A stretch of DNA of 5,639 bases, taken from the NCBI GenBank assembly GCA_003152975.1, contig PMBP01000393.1, forward strand, positions 1 to 5,639. The letters run 5' to 3'. The position numbers were made by a program, and so were the translations under genes. Positions 1 through 5,571 of the stretch are shown here, piece after piece. Origin of the DNA: Phycisphaerales bacterium (GTDB lineage: Bacteria; Planctomycetota; Phycisphaerae; Sedimentisphaerales; Anaerohalosphaeraceae). The notes beneath the pieces were generated by a model. The model was not told where the DNA came from. It was given only the letters and a program-made list of their open reading frames with translations, and ran no database searches. How positions within the stretch are numbered: the first letter of the stretch is position 1; the number at the start of each line of letters is the position of its first letter.

Positions 1-157
1 GATGTCCGCCATCGGTCCATTCGGATTCGGGCAACAGACACATCGTGGTGTAGTTGTGGATGGTCTGTCTGGTAAAGGGCTTGCAGCGAACCACTTCGCC
101 GATACGGTACATCTTGGTCGGCGGTTTGATCCCTGCTTCCTTTTTTGTAGTTGTCAA
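1..157 (-). CDS. MerR-family transcriptional regulator, N-terminal part (runs off the left edge)
   Basis: Reading the - strand from 157 down to 2 gives 52 codons of a MerR-type winged helix-turn-helix domain, which would bind DNA as a dimer and act as a transcriptional regulator. The family signature is clear: MYRIGEVVR (residues 16-24), TRQTIHNY (29-36, recognition-helix region), then LLPESEW and a closing GGH at 50-52, where family members usually continue with RLY. The chosen start is TTG at 157-155, because GAGG (complement of 165-168) lies 7 bases upstream. GTG at 163-161 is in frame but too close to that site. ATG at 112-110 (MYRIG) is the other option but has no ribosome binding site and would leave out a lysine-rich 15-residue leader. 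An in-frame stop lies just upstream of the GTG. Oddities against the usual pattern are CKPF before the recognition helix and Cys40 where Gly is common. The effector domain is outside the window, so the signal sensed is unknown. Confidence 0.85.
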   Translation of the reverse strand, partial: MTTTKKEAGIKPPTKMYRIGEVVRCKPFTRQTIHNYTTMCLLPESEWTDGGH

Positions 158-288
158 TTCCACGCCTCAATGACCGTCGATCCAAGCTGTGATCATCGAT
201 CCCACAGTACCGGAACAGAGGGAACCGATGCAATCCTCATCATCCACAATCCTGTAAACATCCAAAGCGTCCCATGACGGTCGGAACA

Positions 289-316
289 TGTTTTACGCTT
301 TGCAAAATGTAAAACA
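289..316. repeat. 28-bp compound palindrome, operator-like
   Basis: The outer arms TGTTTTAC (289-296) and GTAAAACA (309-316) are perfect reverse complements. Between them lies TTTGCAAA (299-306), itself a perfect palindrome with exactly the same centre, between 302 and 303. Twelve of the 14 symmetric base pairs match; only positions 297/308 and 298/307 break the symmetry. The site has no GC-rich stem and no following T-run, so it does not look like a terminator. Two-fold symmetry at this size, in the gap between a regulator gene and the gene it diverges from, is typical of a dimeric DNA-binding protein's site. Which protein binds, and whether it is the adjacent MerR-like regulator, is not shown by the sequence. 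Confidence 0.55.
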
Positions 317-338
317 CAATGGCAATTCAGTCAAAGGA

Positions 339-361
339 TTTTTTGGAAGAATTTCAAAAAA
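339..361. repeat. AT-rich inverted repeat (T-tract/A-tract hairpin)
   Basis: TTTTTTG (339-345) is the reverse complement of CAAAAAA (355-361). The pairing extends inward through one G-T pair (346/354) and two A-T pairs to a three-base loop at 349-351, giving a potential 10-bp stem. Such A/T tracts can bend DNA or bind regulators. The stem has too little GC for a standard intrinsic terminator, and neither side is followed by a clean T-run. It sits 22 bases right of the 28-bp palindrome, in the most AT-rich part of the gap. Confidence 0.35.
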
Positions 362-511
362 ACTTTTCGTATTCCTCGTGGATTCGCATTGTTCTCCATC
401 TTCCCATCCGGGACACGCACTGACAATTGGATCGATTCTGTCTCATCTTCTGGAATGATAACGACTTATGATCGAGGGATGGTGATCGGAGTCAAATCCG
501 GAGGCACTTGT

Positions 512-535
512 ATGAAGATAGGGGCGGTCCGATAA
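512..535 (+). CDS. Possible seven-codon leader ORF
   Basis: GGAGG at 500-504 is followed after 7 bases by ATG at 512, then seven codons (MKIGAVR) and TAA at 533-535. The ribosome binding site and spacing are as good as those of the real genes here, which makes the frame noteworthy despite its size. It lies upstream of the TATAAT box at 614-619, so it would need a separate promoter further left. The peptide has no run of one amino acid that would suggest an attenuator. It could equally be chance. The frame is open leftwards to 278, with an in-frame ATG at 455 that lacks a comparable ribosome binding site. Confidence 0.2.
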   Translation: MKIGAVR

Positions 536-613
536 AAATTGAACAGAAATTGGGAGATAAACCGATCAAAGCTGATTGGACTCGAAAGAAGTAGATTGCG
601 GCCGGGGGGCGGG

Positions 614-619
614 TATAAT
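614..619 (+). promoter_or_regulatory. Probable -10 box (TATAAT) for the lipoprotein gene
   Basis: A perfect sigma-70 type TATAAT sits 31 bases before the ATG at 651. It predicts transcription starting near 626 and a leader of about 25 bases that still contains the AGGA ribosome binding site at 641-644. No good -35 element lies 16-18 bases upstream; the sequence there is near GTAGAT, and TTGCGG at 596 is too close. A GC-rich run (599-613) directly precedes the box. Its position supports 651 as the real start codon. Confidence 0.45.
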
Positions 620-650
620 AACGGTCCAACTCAAAGCAAAAGGAAACGGC

Positions 651-1817
651 ATGAATGGACAATTCAGACGATTGGTCGGGCGGTTTGGCCTGTGGGTATT
701 TCTACTGGTGGTCATCGGGGTCGGCGGATGTGGCGCCGACAAGAAGGGCAAGTTCACGGACGAACAGATGGCCCAGTTCCCGCTGTCAACCCGGTATAAC
801 TTGCCGGGGCCGTCGGGGGGTATGGCGCTGAATGTTAATACGGAGACAATTACGGTCGAAGAAGTCGTAAAATTGCTCAAGGGATCGCTCGAATTGCCGG
901 CGAAGAATGTATCCGCCGAGTCGTTCCAGGTTCGGGCCCGGGCATTGGTCGAGGATACCGTCCGAGAGAAGGTGATCGACATCCTGCTGTACCAGCAGGC
1001 CAAGAGCAAGGCCTCGGAGAATATCGACGAGGCGCTCGACAAAACGGTGGAAATGGAGGCCAACCGGTTCGTGGCGGATTATGGGAACAATTACGCGCAG
1101 GCCCAGGTGTCGCTATCGGCCAGAGGGATGGACTGGAAGGGGTACCGTGACTTTCAGCGGAAGTTCCTGCTGGTGCAGTCGTACATTTCCTCGGAGCTCA
1201 AGGACGACAAGCCGGTCATGCACAGCGAGCTGGTGGAGTACTACAACACCATCAAGGACAATCGTTTGCGGACGGAGGGATCGGTCGAGTTTCGGGTGAT
1301 CGATATCATTCCGGAACGGCTGACGGCCGAACAGATCGGCGAAACGGGGCAAACGCGTCCGGAGGCGGCGCTGCGGATCGCTCGGGAACTGGTCGATCGG
1401 GCCGGCAAGGGGGAGGACTTTGCGGAGTTGGCCAAGACCTACTCGAACGACCTTCGCGCGACGGTGGGGGGGCTGTGGCGGCCGATCGAAACGGGCAAGG
1501 GATCGCTGGCCAAGCCGTTCGACGTGCTGGAGACCGAGGCGCTCAAGCTCGATCCCGGACAGATCGCCGGGCCGATCGTGGCCGAGGGGCATGTGTTTAT
1601 CCTGCGGCTGGAGAGCAAGAAGGCCGCGGGAGAAAAAACCTTCGCCGAGGCGCAAAAGCAGCTCGAGGCCGAGGTCAAGCTGATCAAGAAAAAGCAGCGG
1701 TACGATAAGATGCTCGACAAGATCATCGCCCAGGCGGATATCAAGAACCTGGACCAGTTTGTGGATCACTGCACGGCGGAGGCATACCGGAGATATCGGA
1801 TGGAAGAAGGGAAATGA
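651..1817 (+). CDS. Lipoprotein with SurA/PrsA-like region and parvulin-type peptidyl-prolyl isomerase domain
   Basis: This predicted 388-residue protein is an envelope folding factor of the SurA/PrsA type. Residues 1-27 form a lipoprotein signal: positive N-end (RRLVGR), hydrophobic core (WVFLLVVIGV) and lipobox VGGC with Cys27. Gly follows the Cys rather than Asp, so outer-membrane sorting is possible if the cell sorts in the standard way. Residues 62-205 are a helical SurA_N-like region opening with a strand-turn typical of the family (VNTETITVEEV). Residues about 211-321 are the rotamase domain, with FAELAKTYSND (257-267), GGLW (273-276) and LDPGQIAGPI (300-309). A charged helical tail follows. 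Both positions that usually carry the parvulin active-site histidines appear hydrophobic (Val216 and Phe316 by eye), so catalysis may be weak and the main role chaperone-like. The ATG at 651 is chosen because AGGA lies 6 bases upstream and a lipoprotein signal begins there; an upstream in-frame TTG at 576 has no ribosome binding site. Confidence 0.85.
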   Translation: MNGQFRRLVGRFGLWVFLLVVIGVGGCGADKKGKFTDEQMAQFPLSTRYNLPGPSGGMALNVNTETITVEEVVKLLKGSLELPAKNVSAESFQVRARALVEDTVREKVIDILLYQQAKSKASENIDEALDKTVEMEANRFVADYGNNYAQAQVSLSARGMDWKGYRDFQRKFLLVQSYISSELKDDKPVMHSELVEYYNTIKDNRLRTEGSVEFRVIDIIPERLTAEQIGETGQTRPEAALRIARELVDRAGKGEDFAELAKTYSNDLRATVGGLWRPIETGKGSLAKPFDVLETEALKLDPGQIAGPIVAEGHVFILRLESKKAAGEKTFAEAQKQLEAEVKLIKKKQRYDKMLDKIIAQADIKNLDQFVDHCTAEAYRRYRMEEGK

Positions 1818-1837
1818 TTAGAGCAATATCAGGCATA

Positions 1838-1843
1838 TATACT
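1838..1843 (+). promoter_or_regulatory. Possible -10 box for the acyltransferase-led gene run
   Basis: TATACT lies in the 56-base gap after the lipoprotein stop, 30 bases before the ATG at 1874, a spacing close to that of the TATAAT box of the previous gene. The -35 position (near 1815-1820, TGATTA) is poor and overlaps the previous stop codon. The gap is AT-rich compared with the genes around it. No intrinsic terminator is visible here, so read-through from the lipoprotein gene is equally possible. Confidence 0.3.
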
Positions 1844-1873
1844 ACTCTATTGGCGTGATTGGATCGGCAGCCG

Positions 1874-2836
1874 ATGGATGACATTCATTCGGTGACGGAT
1901 CTGGTGGAGGCGGCGGGAGGGCTTGCGGCCTCGACGGTGGTGGTCGCGGGGGGCGACCGGGTGGAGGATCTTCGCTTGGTGGAGTCGGCGCGGGACCACG
2001 GGATCATCGATCGCATCATTCTGGCCGGCGATCGCGAGGGAATCGAGCGGGCGATCGAGGAGGTGGGGATTGAAATCGACCCCAAGGACATCCTGGCGGC
2101 GGAAGGACCCGAGGCGGTGGCGGATGCGACGCTGGAGGCGGTGCGGGGCGGCGGGATCGACATCGTGCTTAAGGGCAGTCTGTCCACGCCGATCCTGAAT
2201 CCGCGGATGCTCAAGCTGGCGGTGCGGCCGACGATGAGTCTGGTGACGGTGTTCGACGCGGCGCCGATCGCGGGCGGGCGAATCGTGCTGATGACGGACG
2301 CGGGATTCACGACGGTTTGCACGATGGAGCGGATGGCGGACATGGTGACCAACGCGGCGGATGTGGCGCGGGTGGTGCTGGGGATGCGGCGGCCGCGGGT
2401 GGCGATTTTGTCGGCCAACGAAAAGCTGATCAAATCGCTACCGTCCACGAAGATGGGGCTTGAACTGGCGCAGCGGGACTGGCCGGATGCGGCGGTGTGC
2501 GGGCCGCTGTCGCTGGATCTGGCGACGGATCCGGAATCGGTGGAGGTCAAGGGCCTGCCCGAACTTCCGAACGCCGCGGAGGTGGCGGGGTGGGCGGATA
2601 TCTTAGTGTGCCCGAACCTGGAGTCGGCGAATGTGCTGTACAAGATGCTGACAGCGATGAACAAATACGGGCAGGCGTCGCTGGCGAGCATTACAATGGG
2701 ATTTTCGGTTCCGTATAGTATCATCTCGCGGGCGGACACGATGGAGACGCGGATGGTGTCGATCGCGCTGTGCAGCATTTATGCTCAGCGGACGCACGGC
2801 GGTGCGGGTCAGGCCGAACAGAATCGGAGGGCATGA
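1874..2836 (+). CDS. Phosphate acetyl/butyryltransferase-family enzyme
   Basis: The 320-residue protein belongs to the Pta/Ptb family, which moves an acyl group between CoA and phosphate (acyl-CoA + Pi to acyl-phosphate + CoA) in the cytoplasm. It aligns end to end by memory with clostridial phosphate butyryltransferase: DIVLKGSLSTPIL (96-108), LPSTKMGLELAQ (189-200), CGPLSLDLA (209-217), ADILVCPNLESANVLYKML (241-259) and ISRADTMETRMVSIAL (284-299), which carries the conserved Ser-Arg pair (285-286). Length fits Ptb (about 300) and lacks the extra N-terminal domains of long Pta. Residue 209 is Cys where Ptb has Asp (DGPL). Acyl specificity cannot be read from the sequence, and no acetate or butyrate kinase gene is in the window. 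ATG 1874 is preferred over an in-frame TTG at 1859; GGATCGG at 1861-1867 is a weak ribosome binding site 6 bases upstream. It leads a tight four-gene run. Confidence 0.88.
   Translation: MDDIHSVTDLVEAAGGLAASTVVVAGGDRVEDLRLVESARDHGIIDRIILAGDREGIERAIEEVGIEIDPKDILAAEGPEAVADATLEAVRGGGIDIVLKGSLSTPILNPRMLKLAVRPTMSLVTVFDAAPIAGGRIVLMTDAGFTTVCTMERMADMVTNAADVARVVLGMRRPRVAILSANEKLIKSLPSTKMGLELAQRDWPDAAVCGPLSLDLATDPESVEVKGLPELPNAAEVAGWADILVCPNLESANVLYKMLTAMNKYGQASLASITMGFSVPYSIISRADTMETRMVSIALCSIYAQRTHGGAGQAEQNRRA
2826..2830 (+). promoter_or_regulatory. Ribosome binding site inside the end of the acyltransferase gene; decides the start of the next gene
   Basis: GGAGG lies within the last codons of the acyltransferase gene. 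It is 8 bases from ATG 2839, the optimal distance, but only 2 bases from ATG 2833. It therefore favours 2839 as the start of the IlvH-like gene, although ATG 2833 would form the classic ATGA overlap with the upstream stop (2834-2836). Either way, the two genes are probably translated in a coupled manner. Confidence 0.65.
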
Positions 2837-2838
2837 GC

Positions 2839-3324
2839 ATGGCGGACGGCAAGCAGCATTGGGTGTTTCGGGCGCATGTGGTGGATCGGGCGGGGGCCCT
2901 GACGAGTATCGCCTCGGCGTTCAGCAACGAGCGTATCAGCATTGATACGGTAGTCGGGCACGGCAGCGAGGAGCACGCCGGGGTGGATGGCAGCGTGGTG
3001 CTGACCTTTTTTGGCAGCGAGCAGGAGAAGGATGTGATGGTCCGCAAGGTCCGGCGGCTCAGCAAGGTACGGGCGCTGGAGGAACGGCCGTACGAGTCGC
3101 AGAGTCTGCGGAAGGCGGCCATCGTCCGCACGGTCCGCAAGCTCAAGCCCCGGGATGTGGCGGGCGAGGAATCGTTTTTGACCTGCGAGGCGGTGGGGCA
3201 CGACGCGGCAAAGGGGTGGACCTATCTACTGGCCGGGTCGCCGAGCGAACTGGACCAGGTACTCCAGCGGCTGGCGGCCGAAAAAGCGGTGACGGACCTT
3301 GTTTATTCGGTGGTGGGGCTGTGA
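2839..3324 (+). CDS. Stand-alone IlvH-like (acetolactate synthase small subunit-like) ACT-domain protein
   Basis: The 161-residue protein has the two-part plan of IlvH. Residues 7-77 form an ACT domain (beta-alpha-beta-beta-alpha-beta) with the ligand-loop pattern VVDRAGALTSIASAFSNE. Residues 90-161 match the IlvH C-terminal half: LRKAAIVRTVR, then WTYLLAGSPSELDQVLQRL and the ending DLVYSVVGL. IlvH binds branched-chain amino acids and controls acetohydroxyacid synthase, but no catalytic subunit (ilvB/ilvI) is in the window. By eye alignment to E. coli IlvH, the valine-site Gly14 is kept (Gly19), whereas Asn11 becomes Asp16 and Asn29 becomes Ser34, so the ligand may differ. It follows the acyltransferase after 2 bases and precedes acpS by 43. 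It could regulate the adjacent acyltransferase, be a detached IlvH acting elsewhere, or be a general ACT sensor. The fold is well supported; the partner is inference. Confidence 0.72.
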   Translation: MADGKQHWVFRAHVVDRAGALTSIASAFSNERISIDTVVGHGSEEHAGVDGSVVLTFFGSEQEKDVMVRKVRRLSKVRALEERPYESQSLRKAAIVRTVRKLKPRDVAGEESFLTCEAVGHDAAKGWTYLLAGSPSELDQVLQRLAAEKAVTDLVYSVVGL

Positions 3325-3367
3325 GCCGTTTCGATTTTCCCAATTCGATTCTGGAGGGGCAGAGGCG

Positions 3368-3760
3368 ATGAACCTTCCGTTGGCGCATGGGATTGACCTG
3401 GTGGATTTTGCCCGGATCGAGTCGATGATCGAGCAACACGGGCAGCGGTTCATGGATCGGGTGTTCACCGCGCGGGAACAGGCCGAGGCGGCGGGAGTCA
3501 AGAACCGCATCGAGAAGCTTGCGGGGCGGTTTGCGGCCAAAGAGGCGGTGATGAAGCTGGTGGGGACCGGTTGGCGGGGTGGGGTGGCGTGGACGGATAT
3601 CGAGGTGACCAACGGGCCGATGGGCGAGCCGCGGCTGGAGATTTCCGGCGAGATCCGGCGGGTGGCCGAGCAGATGAGGATCGGACCGATCGCGCTGAGC
3701 ATCACGCACACGGCCAACTTCGCGATCGCGTCGGCGGTGGCGGTGCGGGCCGGGTCATGA
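3368..3760 (+). CDS. acpS: Holo-[acyl-carrier-protein] synthase
   Basis: This 130-residue enzyme transfers 4'-phosphopantetheine from CoA to a serine of acyl carrier protein, switching on fatty acid synthesis. The family motifs are all present: HGIDLVDFARI (7-17, with Mg-binding Asp10), VFTAREQ (32-38), GRFAAKEAVMKLVGTG (53-68, with catalytic/metal Glu59), and SITHTANFAIASAVAV (111-126). Length is standard for the compact AcpS group (about 120-130). The ATG at 3368 is chosen because GGAGG (3353-3357) lies 10 bases upstream and family homology starts at once. The frame is open further left to 3299, but that would overlap the previous gene without a ribosome binding site. Its stop codon overlaps the mnmG start by four bases (ATGA at 3757-3760). 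Nothing suggests truncation or transfer. Confidence 0.93.
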   Translation: MNLPLAHGIDLVDFARIESMIEQHGQRFMDRVFTAREQAEAAGVKNRIEKLAGRFAAKEAVMKLVGTGWRGGVAWTDIEVTNGPMGEPRLEISGEIRRVAEQMRIGPIALSITHTANFAIASAVAVRAGS

Positions 3761-5571
3761 CGGCGGGGGCGTTCGATTGCGTTGTGGTCGGGGGCGGCCA
3801 CGCGGGGGCCGAGGCGGCCTGGGCGGCCAGCCGGCTGGGGGGGCGGACGGCGCTGGTGACGATGAGCCGCGAGACGATCGCCAAGATGAGTTGTAATCCG
3901 GCGATCGGCGGGCTGGCCAAGGGGCAGATCGTGCGGGAGATCGATGCGCTGGGGGGATTGATGGGGGAGGCGATCGACGCGACGGGGATACAGTTTCGCA
4001 CGCTGAACCGCTCGAAGGGTCCGGCGGTGCAAAGTCCGCGGGCGCAGGCCGACAAGTACGAGTACAAGAATTGGGTACGGCGGCGGCTGGAATTGGCGGA
4101 GGGGCTGACGATTATCGAGGGGATGGCGGTGGAGGTCGTGGTCGAAAACGGCGCCGTTGCGGGAGTGTCGCTGACGGACGGGCGAAGGTTGTCGGCGGCG
4201 GCGGTGATCCTGACGACGGGGACTTTTTTGCGGGGGATTTTGCATTGCGGGGACCAGCAGTGGCCGGGCGGGCGGCTGGAGGAACCGGCCAGCAACGAGT
4301 TGAGCGATTGCCTGCGGCGACTGGGGTTGACGGTCGGGCGGCTCAAGACCGGAACACCGGCACGATTGGCGGGGGATACGATCGACTATGGACGGTTGGA
4401 GCGGCAGGATGGGGACCAGCCGCCTGTGCCGTTTTCATTTTTGACCGAGCGGATCGATCGGCCGCAGGTTCCGTGCTGGATTACTTACACCAATCCCCAG
4501 ATTCATCAACTCCTGCGGGACAATCTCCATCGGGCGCCGATGTATTCGGGGCAGATTCAATCGGTCGGGCCGCGGTATTGCCCGAGTATCGAGACAAAAA
4601 TTGTACGGTTTTCCGACAAAGAGCGGCACCAGGTTTTTCTGGAGCCGGAGGATCGGGCGGGCATGACAGTCTATTGTAATGGGATCAGTACTTCGGTGCC
4701 AAAGGATGTGCAGGAGCAGATGATCCGGTTGATGGCGGGGACGGAGAAATCGCGGATCGTGCATTATGCGTATGCGATTGAATACGATTACTGTCCGGCG
4801 ACGCAACTGAAGATCAGTTTGGAAACCAAGGCCATCGGGGGATTGTATCTTGCCGGACAGATCAACGGGACCAGCGGCTACGAAGAGGCAGCGGGGCAGG
4901 GCCTTCTGGCGGGGATCAACGCGGTGCGGAAGTTGAACCGGCAGGAGCCGCTGGTTCTCGGGCGGGACCAGGCGTATCTGGGCGTGATGATCGACGACCT
5001 GCTGACGCGGGAGATTGACGAGCCGTACCGGATGTTCACCTCGCGGGCGGAGTATCGGCTGTCGCTGCGGTCGGACAACGCCGACGCGCGGCTGACGCCT
5101 ATCGGTCGGCAGACCGGGCTGGTGGACGAGCGGCGATGGCGGCGATTTGAGGCCAAACGGGCGGCGATGGAGCGGCTGCGGGAGTGGTTGAAGGCCACGC
5201 GGACGGCCGGGCTGAGCGTTTGGCAGCGGCTCCAGCGGCCGGACGACCCGGAGGCGGCCGATTGGCGGCTGCATCCGGAAGTGGCGGCGATGGAACTGAC
5301 GGAAGAGGTGATCGCGGCGATCGTGATCGAGGCCAAGTACGAGGGGTACATGGGTCGGCAATCGCGGCAGATAGAGGATTTTCGGAATCTTGATAATATA
5401 CGATTGCCGGAGGCGCTGGACTATGCGTCGGTGCCGCACCTGCGATTTGAGGCCAGGGAAAAACTGTCGGCCCATCGGCCGCACAGTCTCGGGCAGGCGG
5501 GGCGGATCGGGGGGATTACGCCGGCGGACCTGATGGTGCTGCAAATCCACCTGAAGAAGTGGCACGGGTAG
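3757..5571 (+). CDS. mnmG: tRNA uridine-5-carboxymethylaminomethyl modification enzyme MnmG (GidA)
   Basis: The 604-residue FAD protein works with MnmE to add a carboxymethylaminomethyl group to the wobble uridine (U34) of certain tRNAs. It begins with the FAD-binding GGGHAGAEAA (12-21), followed by MSCNPAIGGLAKGQIVREID (44-63, conserved Cys46). Both GidA signatures are intact: GPRYCPSIETKIVRF (271-285, with Cys275 matching catalytic Cys277 of E. coli) and the AGQ-NG-GY-EAA-GQG-AGINA pattern at 366-389. DEPYRMFTSRAEYRLSLRSD (421-440) and the C-terminal MnmE-contact region (YEGYMGRQ, 528-535; HLRFEAREKLS, 561-571) are present, so the gene is complete. It is slightly shorter than the usual 620-630. 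ATG 3757 overlaps the acpS stop, has no clear ribosome binding site and is probably translated by coupling. A GidB/RsmG gene, often near mnmG elsewhere, is not in the window. Confidence 0.96.
   Translation: MTAGAFDCVVVGGGHAGAEAAWAASRLGGRTALVTMSRETIAKMSCNPAIGGLAKGQIVREIDALGGLMGEAIDATGIQFRTLNRSKGPAVQSPRAQADKYEYKNWVRRRLELAEGLTIIEGMAVEVVVENGAVAGVSLTDGRRLSAAAVILTTGTFLRGILHCGDQQWPGGRLEEPASNELSDCLRRLGLTVGRLKTGTPARLAGDTIDYGRLERQDGDQPPVPFSFLTERIDRPQVPCWITYTNPQIHQLLRDNLHRAPMYSGQIQSVGPRYCPSIETKIVRFSDKERHQVFLEPEDRAGMTVYCNGISTSVPKDVQEQMIRLMAGTEKSRIVHYAYAIEYDYCPATQLKISLETKAIGGLYLAGQINGTSGYEEAAGQGLLAGINAVRKLNRQEPLVLGRDQAYLGVMIDDLLTREIDEPYRMFTSRAEYRLSLRSDNADARLTPIGRQTGLVDERRWRRFEAKRAAMERLREWLKATRTAGLSVWQRLQRPDDPEAADWRLHPEVAAMELTEEVIAAIVIEAKYEGYMGRQSRQIEDFRNLDNIRLPEALDYASVPHLRFEAREKLSAHRPHSLGQAGRIGGITPADLMVLQIHLKKWHG

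Larger units (their letters stand above)
158..650. other. Divergent intergenic region
   Basis: This stretch of about 490 bases separates the leftward MerR-like gene from the rightward lipoprotein gene, so it should hold promoters for both. It is visibly more AT-rich than the flanking genes, most strongly from about 289 to 376. It contains a 28-bp palindrome (289-316), a T-tract/A-tract inverted repeat (339-361), a seven-codon reading frame behind a good ribosome binding site (500-535), and a TATAAT box (614-619). One + strand frame stays open from 278 to 535 but lacks an early ATG and resembles no protein I recognise. No tRNA, known riboswitch or convincing intrinsic terminator was seen. No good promoter for the leftward gene could be singled out. 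Confidence 0.7.

Noticed and set aside
205..235. A possible MerR-type promoter for the leftward gene (TTGCAT, 18 bases, TACTGT on the - strand)
   Set aside because: Both boxes match poorly and no convincing dyad lies in the spacer.
2..277. A 91-codon + strand open frame at the left edge
   Set aside because: Its first half is the antisense of a clear MerR domain, it has no ribosome binding site visible, and its protein shows no family features.
172..282. Inverted 7-mers GACCGTC (172-178) and GACGGTC (276-282)
   Set aside because: They are nearly 100 bases apart and short enough to be chance.
278..535. An open + strand frame of 86 codons in the intergenic region
   Set aside because: It has no early ATG, no ribosome binding site for its first starts, and no recognisable protein pattern. 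Only its last seven codons sit behind a good site.
576..650. TTG at 576 as the start of the lipoprotein gene
   Set aside because: It has no ribosome binding site, would bury the signal peptide 25 residues inside the protein and lies upstream of the TATAAT box.
2028..2035. GCGATCGC octamers (also at 3722-3729), as in HIP1 repeats
   Set aside because: Two copies in GC-rich DNA full of GATCG codon pairs are expected by chance.
3330..3350. TTCGATT repeated with a 14-base period before acpS
   Set aside because: The repeat is short, with two copies only, and there is no sign of a binding site.
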